A stretch of 64,000 nucleotides of DNA from Nepenthes gracilis (lineage: Eukaryota > Streptophyta > Magnoliopsida > Caryophyllales > Nepenthaceae), in assembly GCA_033239525.1 (NCBI GenBank), contig BSYO01000025.1, forward strand, positions 2,452,001 through 2,516,000, written 5' to 3'. A program made the translations under genes and the position numbers. Of this stretch, positions 1 to 12,606 are shown piece after piece. The number at the start of each line of letters is the position of its first letter. Position 1 is the first letter of the stretch. Below the pieces are notes generated by a model. It was not told the origin of the DNA and made no database searches. It was given only the letters and a program-made list of their open reading frames with translations.

Positions 1-974
1 TGGAGAGCTTCCTTGGAATCTAATAGTTGTAGAATGTGTCTACTGGAAATATGGAATATAGTTTAGTAATAACATAGAATAGATGATGGAGAAGTGAGGA
101 TGAGGACTAGAAGTCTACCAAAGAGGAATTATTTTAATTATATTAGTTCAACATTTCAAACAGATACAGTGATCGTTGATGATATTGTTCATCAAATTAA
201 AGCATACTGGATGAAGTGAAAAAGCACTTTAGTGGTCCCATGTGATAAGATATTGTTGTTCTAACTTTGAAAGAATATGCCATGATGTGGCAATTAGGCT
301 AGTCATACTATATGGTGGAGTGTTGGACGATTAAATAGCATGATTTAAAATGGCAGTAGCGGAGATAAAGATGTACATGTGGTCATATAAGAAAAGATAG
401 GAATCAAAATAATCTTATAGGGAAAAATCAGAGTGGCACCTGTAGAAGTGGAAATGCAAGAGATGTGTTTGAGGTATTTGGTCATTTAAACATAGACTGC
501 CTAATAGCCTTGTTAGAATGTGTGAGAGTTTGAAGAGGCTGATTATAGAATAGGCAGAGGAAGAATAAAGAAAAGTTTGTAAGAAACCATCAGGTATTAT
601 CTTGAACACTTGGTCTTAGTTTAGGACACAACTTGTAACAGAGCTGAATAAAAGCAAAGAATTCCTGTAACTGAGCATCCTTGGTGGGAAAATGATTATT
701 TTGGCTTATATTAATTCCTCATATTATTTATGTTTCAGCTTCCTAAATGGACAAATATGAATATCAGTCGATCTATTCAATGTTGGAATTGTGCATGTGG
801 CCAAAATTATTACAGATATTGATTTTTTTTTTTTTTTTTTTTTGTGTTTTATTGTGGTTGATTAACCTTAACCACTTGTGTCCTCAGTCTTGTGTTTTTC
901 TCTTATATCCTAAAAGTGAAACCGCCTCTGGTTTTGTCTTCCCAATGCTGTATCCTTTAACTTGCACACACTAG
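1..974 (+). other. Intron of the kinesin gene (no exon recognised)
   Basis: No reading frame here resembles the kinesin segment expected just upstream of the first visible exon (the P-loop and central motor strands). A poly-T tract lies at about 824-843, and the acceptor AG is at 973-974. I read the whole stretch as intron; a short upstream exon could have been missed. Confidence 0.6.
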
Positions 975-3900
975 GGATCTGGAGTACTGCTCAGCCCAAT
1001 GGTTTGGCTGTCCCCGATGCAAGCATGCATGCTGTCAATTCAACCAGTGATGTCCTTGAATTGATGAACATTGGATTGATGAATAGAGCTGTGGGTGCCA
1101 CGGCCTTGAATGAAAGGAGTAGCAGATCTCACAGGTTGCTTTCTTGCTTTCCCGGTGCTTAGCTAACTTGTAATTTTGTGCCAACATTACTGTAACTATG
1201 ACTGTCACTATCACTCAAACTATTTTTTCCCCTTTATTATTTAGACTCGTATCTTCATTTCTACTGATATTTTCACCCAATTTCCTCCAATTTGCAAAGC
1301 ATCCTCACGGTTCATGTTCGTGGCACGGAGTTGAAGAGCAACTCTATTCTGCGTGGTTGTCTCCATTTGGTGGACCTTGCTGGAAGTGAAAGAGTTGACC
1401 GCTCTGAGGCAACTGGAGATAGGCTTAGAGAGGCACAACATATAAACAAATCATTGTCTGCTCTTGGGGATGTAATTTTTTCTCTGGCACAGAAAAGTCC
1501 CCACGTGCCATACAGAAATAGCAAGCTCACTCAAGTTCTGCAAAGTTCTCTAGGTATGCTAATTTGATGTTATACGGTTGGAAGCATTGGTCTCTAGCAT
1601 TGATGCAACTATGTATTGGTATCGGGATTACCTAATGTTTGCATTTACCGATACCGTGATAAAATTATGATATGTTGCTATTTCGGTGATATATCACGAT
1701 ATGTAGGCTGATATTTCCAATACATTGGCCGATATAATTGTAATATTGCTGATACGGCTCTATCAGCTTACGATTATCAGAAATTATTTTCTTTTTATAT
1801 GTTTAATACTGATAGGCATTGTCTGATATTGATATGGCTGTAATCAATACTGATACGGATATTAATAGTTTCTTCCATAGTCTCTAGATTTCTTCAACAT
1901 GTTAATTTTCGTTACTATTGGTTGCAGGTGGTCAAGCAAAGACATTAATGTTTGTGCAGCTTAATCCTGATCTAGAATCTTATTCTGAAACCAGAAGTAC
2001 TTTAAAGTTTGCTGAGAGGGTCTCTGGAGTGCAGCTGGGAGCTGCACACAGCAATAAAGTTGGAAGGGATATTAGAGAACTCATGGAGCAGGTCCATATC
2101 CATTGCCTTTCTCATTTCTAATAAATTTTTTGTTTAATCTTTTCAAAATGTCCAGCGTTAGAAATGAAAGTTTGAGGGGCATGTGATTTTCTCCTTGTCA
2201 GTGTCCTAAACTACAGTGTCAACATAAATGTTAAGTGCTTACATGGAGAGATGATATATAAGCTCTTAGCAGCTGCCCATTTTTCTATTTTGATAGCAAC
2301 TGTTTTTGTTGAAGGCATGGATGAAAATAATGGTATCAGTTCAATAGCGGTCATTGCTGTATCGATATCATATATGTATAACAATTCATATTAGTGTTAG
2401 ATATATTGTAAAGGAAAAAAAATTTCTGAAAATTATAAGTTGATAAGGCCGTATTGGTTGCTATTTTAAATATTGGCCAATCTATCATGATATATCGCTA
2501 ATGTGAAAATATATCGCGATATTGTTGCGGTAAGAGGGGCCTCTCCGATATTTGCATCAATGGTTGAAGGTGGTGCTGGTGATATACTTGGGAAACTGGG
2601 GAATATATTGCTAAATCGAAAATAGCTGACATTCCAGCTGTCATCCTTCATATCCTATTTGGACTCTAAAAAAACTTGAAGGAAAGAGGTTGTCTGGAGG
2701 AAATATAACTATATTGTTTGAATAATATTTCCATGGAAAAAGAGTGAACACTGAACAGAGATGGTGGCGTGTAGCTGAGGTGATTCTGTAATATGCATCT
2801 ATTATTCTCATGATGAACCTGTGCCATAAAACATGGATTAGAGGGTAGAGCAGTGATGTAAACAAGAAATAATAATGGCTGAAGAGTTTGGATTTTGATC
2901 AGAGTTGTATACTTTTTATTTGCATAACAATCAAGGAATAGATGTGAAAACATGGAAGGGGTGATAAGCATGGCATTGCAGACCTGAAAAATTGCAGGCC
3001 CTTATGCAATCACTCAACTATGACGTTGATGTGTTCTGAAAATTCACGAATTGACTCTATTATTACTGAAGTGATTGAATGTAGATTTATAAGAGAGGCC
3101 ATGGGCTTGGTGTTGTGGCTTAAGTAGCAGGCATGGCGCAGATCCAGTTCTTAAATGTCAGGGGCAAGAAAAGATAGGAGCTGATTTTTCATTATCACCT
3201 GTTGAATATCAGTTGTGAATTCCTTTGAGAATTGGAACACATGAGCTTCGTCTCAGCTTGAATTGAAACAAATAGCAGTGATGATTAAGGAACTCAGGTT
3301 TATTGTTTGCACTACCTTAATTTTGCTTCGCAGCAGGTTAGTTTGGTTTATGGAATATGCGTGATAAATTTCTTCTATGTTTTTAAGGAACATGTGTAGG
3401 ATATGAAAGCATCAGGGAGATCAAGGTTGTTTATCGTTGACATGAAATGTAATTTTGTCGAATTTGCATTAGTTTGTGCAACTATGGAGTGATTATCAGA
3501 CTTTCATCCTTAACTTTTGCATGATTTGCATTTCAGTTTTGTACATGGATGAAAATATTATTGGTATCGGTCGCGCCGTATCTGTATCAGAAATATCGAT
3601 TAATATTTGTTGATATCAAATGTATCAGAAGAAAAAATTTTTTGAAAATCATAAATTGATGGGGGTATATTGGCCAATGTATGGGCTAAATATCGGTTAA
3701 TATGTTGTAATATATCATCGATGCGGCTACTTGCGATATTGTCGTGGTATTGATATATTTGTATATGGGGGCCAATATTTACATTAGTTTTGGTTTTTTG
3801 CAATTAGTGAGACACATTTGGCTATCAAAGCCTCAAACCTTTGTATTTCCTGGATGTAAAAAAACTCAATGAGAAATATTAGCAGCAATTTGGTAGTTGT

Positions 3901-6900
3901 TTACTTTGTTTTTCTATTCTTTTTGTAGGTTGCATCCTTGAAGGAGACTATTGCAAAGAAAGATGAAGAAATTGACCGTTGGCGGCTTATCAAGGCTACT
4001 GCCAACAGTCAGAAGCGTGGTATGAGCTCATCAAGGTGCGGGATTTCCTCTCCAAGGAGACATTCCATAGGGCCCACACGACTGGTACAGGAACTTCCGG
4101 GGGTAAAAAGGTCGGGAGACATTAAGATATTGTCTTCTGATATAGACAACTGCTCGGAATATAGCGATAAGCAGCAATCTGAGTCTGGTTCTCAGCATTC
4201 AGTGGATGGATTTAGACACCCAAAAGAATCACTGGACGTTAATGGCCCTGAAGTAGGTCAAAATTTTTCCGATGATGTAGATCTACTCGGTTTTGGAGAT
4301 GTTGACTCTGAGGAGAGATTAAGTGACATATCTGATGGAGGCCTTTCGATGGGGACAGAAACAGATGGCTCAATGTGTAGTGTTGTGGAGTACACTCTCT
4401 TCCCTGAAGTGTCTAAACAGGCAGATTACAGAGACAAGTGAGTGCTCCCTTTTACCACGTGGTTAGATTGATGCACAAAGATTCTTTCACATTTTCATTC
4501 TTAGTAAGCGGAGAAATTTTTAAAAATTGACCCATTACTTATTAATTCTGTAAAAAAAAAAAAAAAGAGAGTCCTGATTAATTCAATAATTCAAATATAT
4601 ATCCACAGGATTTAGTTTATCAACCCCTGGTACAATACATCAGATAGTTGAATCCTGTGGTGATCAAAGATTTAGAGTTCTTTTTTCCTTGATGTCTAGG
4701 AATGTGTAAATAGCAATACATTATAGTAATCCCAATACAAGAAATGTGATACGTTATTAGATTTTACCAATATATGTTGAAATTGTTAAATATACGTTGA
4801 CACCTCAGGGAATGCTTGACATGTGGGACATGTATGCCATCTCTAGAATTGTTAAGTTCGCCACACATCACAAATTCATGAAAACCAGCACATGATTTTA
4901 AAGCCAGGTATTATTAGCAATAAAACTTTAATAGAAAAATAACCGTAAAATAATTCAAAATTTTCAGTTCTTGTGAAGTAGTATTGGGAGGTTTCAGAAA
5001 AATTGGCCCTTTTTTCATATTTTCTCTGTTGATTATTTTCACTGATTTGTGCCCTCTTGCAAACTTCTACTCATCATATGCTTTTTTTGATTATTAGTCT
5101 TTGTTACTTATTTATCTTTTTTTTTTCTCGTGCAAATTTTTTGGGGTTTATCTATTCAGAGTTCTTAAATGTGGATGATGCATTTGACTCTTTCAGGCCA
5201 AATTTGCCATCTAAAATTCCCAAACCCCCACAGAAGCAGGTGCCCGGTTCTTCTCAACTGTCACTTAGCAAGGCATCCTCAAAAGCTATATCAAGTATGT
5301 CTTATTTCATTAAAATTATGTGATTTTCGGCTTGTTTATTGTTTTCATATCTCAAGTCCATATTAAACAAGATGTGTGAAGTCCCTTTGTGACACTCAGC
5401 AACACTGCCATTCAATAATCGGCCTTACATGAGCACTTTAGGCTTAGAGCCCCTTGCCCTGTAAGCTAGCAGTGAAGCCAAACAAACTCAAAAAGAAGGC
5501 ACACAAGGATGAAAATGCCTAGGGAGAATGTAGAGTGGTTGTTTTAGAACGAAAAAGCTGAAATGGAGAGCTAAGAATCATTGACACTATCTTAGGACTA
5601 ATGTGTCGGTGACCGATAAGTATAAGACACAAACACTCTCTCGTTACATGTCGAACATGTTTTGACATATCTAATTTTTTTTAAAATTTTGACACGGTCG
5701 AACATGCTTGGGATACAATTTCGTTTAGAATTTTTTCATATCTTGTATCTTTTAAAAATTATATAGTGCAAAGCAATAAATTTAAATTATATATGTTGAT
5801 CAATTATAAGAAATGTGTTATGTTAAGTATTGCCTTATTTTGTTAAGTTATATTATTGTCATTGTTTTATTATAATAGTTTGTTGAAAATGTGATTGCAT
5901 TATTCGTTTGTGTTAGTTCGATTGCATACTTTTCGTGAAAAGTTTTTGGTGAAGATACATGAAATATGCTTATTATGTTCTAATTTAGTATAAAATAGTG
6001 TTATTTATTAATTAAATTGAAAAAATAAAACTATTATTTTAGTTGTCTCTAGTGTGTCGTATCTTCAATTCTAGAAACTTAATGTGTTGACATGTCTATG
6101 CCTTGTTGTGTTGTGCCATGTTTGTATCTCTTGTTGATATCCACGCTTCTGAGGTGTAGAGCTCTTGAAGCTTGATGTGGGTGAATGACCTATTCCTATG
6201 AGTGGTGTTAAGAGGACACTTATTTGGCACCTCTGGATATCATTGGGTGACATATATGTTTTATTTTGTTAAGTTATATTATTATTTTAGTATAATAGCT
6301 TATTGAAGATATTGTCTAACTCATTTATGTTGGTTATTGTGTACTTTCTTATGAAAATGTTTTGGGTGAAAATATAAGAAATATGCATATTATTACTAAT
6401 TTGGTATAAAATGGTATTATTCATTACATAAAAAAATAATAAACTGTTATTTTAGTTGAGTTTCCAACATGTCGTATCCTCATTCTTAGAAAAAATGGCA
6501 TGTCGTTGTTGTGTTTGTGTCCCTTGTCGTCATCCATGCTTCTTAGGTGGACAGTTCTTGGAGCTTAGTGGGGGCAAATGATGTCTTCTCATATGATTGG
6601 TGTTAGGGGGAGATCCATTAGGCACATCTGGAGCGGTATTGGGTGACGCAGCACCATCCATCCATTTGTCTACAGTAAGGGCTTGGATAGATGGGTGTCA
6701 CGTCATTTGATAGTGTCTCAAGAGCAGACTTGATTAAACCGGATTGCTCGGCCAACCCGATCTGACTAACAGAGATTTTGTAGGGTTTGGTCTAGGTATT
6801 TTAGTATTATAGATGGGCATTATTAAAAAATTAAGTTCGATTAATTTTTTGGTCTGGGCATAGTCACGGTCATGGCCGAAAGTATCTGGTTTAGCCTGAC

Positions 6901-7829
6901 TTGAATTATATTTATTTTAAACATATATATTTTTATTTTAAATAAATACCAAGTTTTAAAAGCCATTTAACTTATTATATTTTTATGTAATAATAATTTT
7001 TTATATAAATATATATTTATGTAATATTTTAATCTAAAAATATTATAATAGTTAAAATAATTTATATTTTTAGTTAATTTTTTATGTAAATATGAATTTT
7101 TAATTAAAAATACTTAAAATAAAAATGTCTATAAACCACTTTGAATAGGCTCGGTTTGGATTATAGATGGGCATGGTTATTGTTTTTGGCCCATATGATT
7201 GGGACGCGGTCACTCCAACCGACTTAACATTTATAAATTTTCAACTAAACTCGGCCCACTACCAGCTCGAATCCGAATTTGGTCAGGTATATCCAAGAGT
7301 TCCCCTAAGCATTTCATCCCATATGTATAAGAGCTGTTCGCCTGTTCATCTCACCTGATGGCAATTTCATGCCCCCACAAGCACCTTGTATGGCCGTGAT
7401 CGCCTTAATTTTTCCACTGGACCCGCATATCGACATTCAGGCTGTTCCATCTTCCAACAATATGTCTAGTGCTAGAATGCTACCATTAAACCTATTTTCT
7501 CCTTCCATTTCAGTTCATCTGACTCCCCATAAGTTTCAATGACAATTTTCTTCCCCAGCCAACTTTTGCTTTGTTTTTTGTTAGAAACGCAAACATGTTT
7601 ATTTGCAAAGTGAATAAACAAAAACTTCTTATGATTTACTTCTGCAAATGATTATCAACCTTGAATTGCATTATTGTCACTGTGGAAGCAAATCAGTTTT
7701 ATGGAGCTTACTAAATGGTATCCGATTTTTCTCATTCCCCTTCTGTGAATTTCAGATTCTCGGAAAGTTTCAGCCACCAGCTCTTCATCCACGAAGCCGA
7801 AATCGAAGCCTCTTAAACGGTGGCAGTAA
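975..7829 (+). CDS. KIN-14 family kinesin, 3' half (partial gene, six exons)
   Basis: Minus-end-directed microtubule motor of the plant KIN-14 class, 5' truncated by the window. Exons with GT-AG borders are 975-1134, 1300-1553, 1928-2091, 3929-4437, 5197-5294 and 7756-7829; joined they read open for 418 codons to TAA at 7827-7829. The first exon carries switch I (NERSSRSH, split by the intron at 1134/1300). The second carries switch II (LVDLAGSER) and the helix 4-5 segment [10 protein letters not shown]. The third ends the motor core with STLKFAERV. The fourth starts with a coiled-coil stretch ([19 protein letters not shown]) and then an acidic tail containing [20 protein letters not shown], which resembles the group of KIN-14 proteins with an N-terminal calponin-homology domain (Arabidopsis KIN-14F/G/H-like). 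The last exon is basic and Ser-rich. The P-loop and any CH domain must lie upstream of base 1. Family is certain; the exact orthologue is inferred. Confidence 0.93.
1603..1882 (+). repeat. TATCG-rich dispersed repeat, copy a (kinesin intron)
   Basis: An AT-rich stretch dense in GATAT, TATCGG and ATACGG words fills most of the intron between the second and third visible exons. The same word pattern recurs at 2317-2563, 3543-3786, 42836-43083, 43395-43573, 45618-45890, 49735-49890, 50075-50325 and 51020-51160. Better-preserved copies begin with GATGAAAATAT and end with its inverse, so it is probably a non-autonomous, MITE-like family. Edges of this copy are approximate. Confidence 0.6.
2317..2563 (+). 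repeat. TATCG-rich dispersed repeat, copy b (kinesin intron)
   Basis: Starts at ATGGATGAAAATAATGGTAT and ends at GATATTTGCATCAATGG, an imperfect inverted match to the start. The interior contains the family's features: a degenerate run ending in AAATTTCTGAAAATTATAAG, then TTGATAAGG and several GATATATCGC words. Confidence 0.65.
3543..3786 (+). repeat. TATCG-rich dispersed repeat, copy c (kinesin intron)
   Basis: Begins ATGGATGAAAATATTATTGG, continues with TATCGGTCGCGCCGTATC and ends with CCAATATTTACATTAG. It lies about 140 bp upstream of the 3929 exon and shares the internal AAATCATAAATTGATGG-like block with the other copies. Confidence 0.65.
5836..6655 (+). repeat. Tandem duplication of about 426 bp in the last kinesin intron
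   Basis: Two diverged copies, 5836-6257 and about 6262-6655. TGTTAAGTTATATTATT occurs at 5841 and again at 6267, and matching landmarks follow in the same order in both: TTGTTGAAA/TTATTGAAG, AAATATGC, TAGTATAAAAT/TGGTATAAAAT, GTGTCGTATC/ATGTCGTATC and GGCACCTCTGG/GGCACATCTGG. It sits inside the 2.46-kb intron 5295-7755. No ORF is recognised in it. Confidence 0.7.
6725..7215. repeat. AT-rich dispersed repeat with GATGGGCAT/TTTTTTGGTC landmarks, copy 1
   Basis: In the last kinesin intron. It shares ordered landmarks with 53236-53690: TGGGCAT, GATTAATTTTTTGGTC/GATAAATTTTTTGGTC, ATATATATTTTTAT, TTTTAAATAAA, then a long A/T-only stretch and a final short segment with GGTTTGG. This suggests a dispersed non-autonomous element; no termini could be fixed. 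Confidence 0.4.
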
Positions 7830-10800
7830 GTCTTCTACTCCTGCAGCTCTCTCGATTTCGTAAGTCTTGCAGCTGGCTATGATTTGTTATTTTATGACTT
7901 GTTCTCCCTTAGTTTATACAAGATCTAGCACTTTCAGCTTGTAGCACTTAGAATTTGTTAGATAGGCTTATCTAATTAGGCATTCCTGTGATGAAGTTGA
8001 GTTTGCAATGATGCGAATCATGCAAGGGCTTGTTTATTGTTGTTGTTTAAACAGCTTTTGAAAAATCTTGGCAAATTTGAGAAGGAATATTACGGGTTCT
8101 CCAAATTGGTTCGGCCGTAGGTGCGATAATTTATTTCATAGGCTTAGGGAGATTTTTCTTTGTTTATTTTGGTGGTCGGGCGACTTGATGACTGCTCGAG
8201 AGATGCCCTTTTGTCACCCAGCAATGTCAAGTCTACTCATTTATTCATTCTTTCGTGTACCTGTTAGTGTCAGTGGATGAATAAGATGTCATGTTATCAA
8301 TAAGATCATAAGAATGACTAAATGGTCGCCCTTCTTACTATATATGATGATATGACCTCTTGAAGTCCTATGCCAGGTAAAATTTGAGCCAATTATGACA
8401 GTACAGGTTAGCACGGTCCATAAGAGCGACTTAGAACATTATGGTTGGGGTTCGTGGTTAGCCCAGCACATACAAACTTGTATAATTCTTATTTATCTCT
8501 TTTTATAATTATTTAAATTGGAGAGATTATTAGATAACATTCGTTTATGTTTTCCTCCAACAAAATAATTTTTCATATTTTTTTGTTAAATGAATTATCT
8601 AATAAGAAATTAATTAAAAAAGGAAAATGAAATGCATTTTGTGTATGTCATTGATTATCGGTTATATTTTTTCTCCATTTGCTTTGATTAAATCAAAAGT
8701 AAAATTAAAGAAAAAAAAAATGTCGCCATTTAAAAAGGCACATGTAAGATTGGCATTAAATTTTATTCAATAAATTCTGTTTGTTTACTTTTTTTTTTTT
8801 TGGTAATAAAAAAAGAAAATGCAGTTCACGTACGAGCTTTAGGAATCAAACAATTGGGGAGCTTAATCCTTTAAAAGATTGTAGATTTAATTTTTTATAA
8901 TAATAATTGCTCAATATTTATCAAATAATTTTATTATTATTATTTTCAAAAAAAATCAGTTAATTTTTTTTTTTTTAAATTTAACTATTTAACATTGATC
9001 AAATAATTATGATTATGAAGGGCCAGATCGACCACTTTTTTAGAGAAGCCCAAATTCTAGTAATCAAACTCGCAGCTAGGCATAGGAGTGAAAGAATGCA
9101 AACCGCTGTGTGAATTGGCCCGTTCGACAATTTACATGTTATATTTTATTTAAACAAAAATTGTTGATTTTCGAGAGCATCTGATGTGCCAACTTGTGCC
9201 TTACAAGGAGTTTAGAGGTTCTGCGTCGCACTGATTGCAATACAGGACTTGTGCTGCAAATCTCGACCGTGTGGATGAAATTAGATTGTCGAACCTTTTT
9301 TCTTTTTTTAATTTATAATTGAAAAAAAATTGTACGGTTATCGGCTTAATTACCAGTGCGTTATTTTAAATTATCGGCACATGATATTATATTTAAATGA
9401 ATCTTATTGATTTTATTGAAAATACATAAATCAATATTTAAATGTCTAAATTATTATAATAAAAGAGTAAATTTGTACATAATAATAACGAGTCAAATTA
9501 TCTTATGCATATATAAATATTTTTATTAATATTATGATGGCAAGTCAAAGTATTTCATAATATTAATAATTTAAAATTATTTTAAAGAGTCATATATTTA
9601 CCATTTTATAGTATTACATATTGTATCATATTAAATAATGACCTGACCCAAAGAGAAGTCATTTTATAAAGTTTCATGATGGGATGAAAATGGTGTTGTA
9701 TATAATGTCTAATTTAAATTCTTGTTGCCCAAAGGTTATGAATGCATTTTTTTTTTATCATGTTTAATTTTATTAGTTTTGTCATCAAAAAAAATTAAAT
9801 CATAAATTTTATTTGTTAATTTATTTATTAAATTTACTAATACAAATAAGTAAATTTAGGTAATGTTAGCTTATTTTTTAATACACATATTGATTCTAAT
9901 TGTTTTGCAGCATTACTCCTTACAATTATATCCTGATCTATATCTAATATCATTTTATCTAAAGGGTCATAATTTACTGAATGAAAGATATAATTATATT
10001 TTTATTAGATTGTATGGATGTAGATCTAGCACTTTGAGTATAAACAACATATTCTTATAGAATCAAGTATACTAGAGAAAAAATATTATATAAAAGGTGA
10101 GATTAGTCTAATTAATTAAATTTATTTCTTATACACAGACATATCTCTAGAAAAATAATGGGCTCTATTTTGATTTAAAAATTACTAAAGAGATTATGAT
10201 TATAGCTTAGAAACAATTTACAAGTTTTTATAGAGCAATTGTAAGTATCTTAATACCAAAATTTGCATCTTTGTTTCTAATAGTATACACAAATCCATTA
10301 TTAAATTATATTATTTTATAACGTAACTAAAATCACTTAAAATTGATATGTTTGAGATATTTTTTATTCAGTTTGTCATCAATTTTTCACTTATGGAATA
10401 TGCATCATTTAAAATTTTATATAATATATATCTGATAGTGTCCATTTAGTCTCTTATAAGGAAAATAGACATAGTATAATGGATAAAAGCAGTCATAAAT
10501 TCTTAATGAAAAAAAAAAGAATATAAAAGTATATACCGATTCTAATGGCAAAAAAAAGACTTCATAAAATGCTTTTTCTATAAGAAGAAGAAATATTTAA
10601 AGAAAGATTGTTTCAATTATAAAAAATAGCTAAAAAAAAAAGGCTATATTATTTTCTTTTATATATTATAAATCAAATTTTATAAAAGTTATTTATAACA
10701 TACGGTGAATTAACTCAGGTACTGCTATCTACATATATAAAACATACAAGAATTGCTGTAAAAAGTTATTATTATATCATAATGAGTAATAATATGTGTT

Positions 10801-10851
10801 CATGTGTAAATATTATTGGAACGTTTAAATTGGTTTTGAAGTCTGGTTATA
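7830..10851. other. Kinesin 3' flank and AT-rich intergenic DNA
   Basis: The first few hundred bases after the stop are probably 3' UTR. Beyond about 8300 the sequence is A/T-rich with many short poly-A and poly-T runs. No recognisable gene, RNA gene or element was found on either strand. Confidence 0.6.
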
Positions 10852-10856
10852 CATTA

Positions 10857-11335
10857 TGTTACGGACCCGAATGAATGCCATTAGAATCTCTACATCGGAT
10901 TATGTGTTATTACGAGCCTTCTATTATGACCCAATTCCTTGGTTTTATATTTTCCTTTTCTGTTATATTTTTCTATTATAATCCCCCCCTCTCCCCTGCT
11001 CCCATGCACATGGATGGTTACTGCTGGGCTATGGTGCTGCAACCTTTCTGTATAAAGTCACTGTTTTGTTGATTAGTGAAGGAGAAGAAGAATATTGTCT
11101 CTCTCTCTATTTTGCCCTATCTATTTCATTCTATCTCCTTATTCTCTTTGCAACTCTCTTATCTTGTCTCTCTTTCTTCCCTCTGTGCATTGAGGTCTTT
11201 GAACCTCGACCTTCTATCTTGTCCTCATTCTCTCTCTGTGTGAAGGACCTCGGCTTCCTCTGCTGAATTTCCATTCCTTTTTCCTTCGTCGATTTCTTCA
11301 TTGATCGCATGTCCACTGCCGACGTACACGTATCA
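10857..11335 (+). mobile_element. Solo LTR, copia-like, with 5-bp target duplication
   Basis: A 479-bp segment that begins TGTTACGGACCCG and ends CACGTATCA, flanked on both sides by CATTA (10852-10856 and 11336-11340). It has a TATA-like TATAAAGTC near 11050, followed by a pyrimidine-rich CTCTCTCT leader, as in plant copia LTRs. No PBS or internal region adjoins it, so it is a solo LTR left by LTR-LTR recombination. Boundaries are strongly supported by the perfect duplication; assignment to copia is inferred. Confidence 0.75.
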
Positions 11336-11865
11336 CATTATATCTATATAATACCTTTTATATACCTAATTTTTTTAGAAATATTTTATTAGTATTTAGA
11401 CTAATTTATTCTGAATATTATATCTACTTTGGATATTTTTTTATAAATTTATACTAAAATAATCTTATTATTAGAAATGGTACATTAGTTGATGGTTTGT
11501 TCAAATTAAAACTTACAATTTATTTGAATTATCTCTTCTGATTGAACTTAATAACCATGATTGTTGACTAAAGTATGCTATACTAAATAAGAACTTTTTA
11601 AAATTGTGGCATAGAAGATTAGGATATGTAATATCTCGTATGTTTATTTTGGACTAATTATTTTTTAAACATAATTTTGGTGGTAAACGCTATTTATTTA
11701 GAAGTTAAGTAAAATAATAATTATTAATAAAATAAATATTTAATAGGATAAATAATTATGTTCAACTTAGTGGACCTAAAATTTAGTATTTAGACTCAAA
11801 ATTTTAAACACAGCAAAATTTTAAGGGGTCTAAATATTTTAAGGGGCCTAAATATTCATATTAAA

Positions 11866-11867
<2 letters not shown>

Positions 11868-11929
<62 letters not shown>
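11868..11929. repeat. (AAT)n microsatellite
   Basis: About 20 perfect AAT units in a row, followed by a C-rich, T-poor leader-like segment. Confidence 0.95.
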
Positions 11930-12243
11930 TCCCTAATCCCACCTACCCCACGTTCTCCTGCACACCATCCCTCATTCTCTTTCACTACCACGTCCTCCCT
12001 CAACTTCTCACGCCATCACCAACCCACCTCCTTCGCCATACTCTGCCCCAGAATCAGTTTGCCTACTGCCACCAACTAGATTTTCGGAACCTTATTTATG
12101 CCATGGAGGGTATCAGAGCAGGGGCGCCGGAGAGAACAAAGAGAAAGAAAGAGAGAGGTAGAGTGGGAGTAGGGAGAGCTGGGTCGAAGGATAAGAGGAA
12201 AATAAAGTAAATCAGCAGTTTATTCCGTTACCGGTATCCACCA

Positions 12244-12606
12244 TTGCTGCCATCATCGGAGACATCGCTGTCGAAGTTGCTGCCATTGTTGTGGAGTGAA
12301 TTTAAAGCAAGTGATACTCCCCAAGATATGTTTCATATACCGTTATACAATTACAACCCGTCTTTACTCAATGGATACACCCATACTTCAGCGTATAGTG
12401 CAATGGCTCTTGGTGCAACAAGAAGCACCGGTTTGACTTGGGGCTTATTTTCTTCATTGCAAGTCCGTATTTTCATTTTTTTTACCGTTTGCATATTTTC
12501 TTTTATATTTATTGAGCTATCCGTGGCTTGTGAGAGAGGAAGAGAGAGAGAAAAAAATCCATCAAAATCGGAAGATAACTCTGCATTTTATGAAAAATCT
12601 TGTTAA
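12244..12606 (+). CDS. Unassigned ORF, possibly a single exon fragment
   Basis: An open frame of 120 codons that I do not recognise. Its central part (about codons 10-75, through LTWGLFSSLQ at 12438-12467) has an even amino-acid composition and is followed by a GT that could be a splice donor. The C-terminal part is hydrophobic and then low-complexity. It opens without a convincing ATG and overlaps a GC-richer island in AT-rich surroundings. It may be a captured gene fragment, part of an unknown element, or chance. Confidence 0.2.
   Translation: MLPSSETSLSKLLPLLWSEFKASDTPQDMFHIPLYNYNPSLLNGYTHTSAYSAMALGATRSTGLTWGLFSSLQVRIFIFFTVCIFSFIFIELSVACERGREREKNPSKSEDNSAFYEKSC

Noticed and set aside
1603..1882. 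Palindrome-rich GATATCG stretches as possible microRNA precursors
   Set aside because: The same pattern recurs in many introns with poor conservation of any single arm; a dispersed repeat explains it better.
12100..12130. GGGTATCAGAGCAGG, resembling a Met-tRNA primer binding site
   Set aside because: No LTR end directly before it, no second LTR and no gag after it were found.
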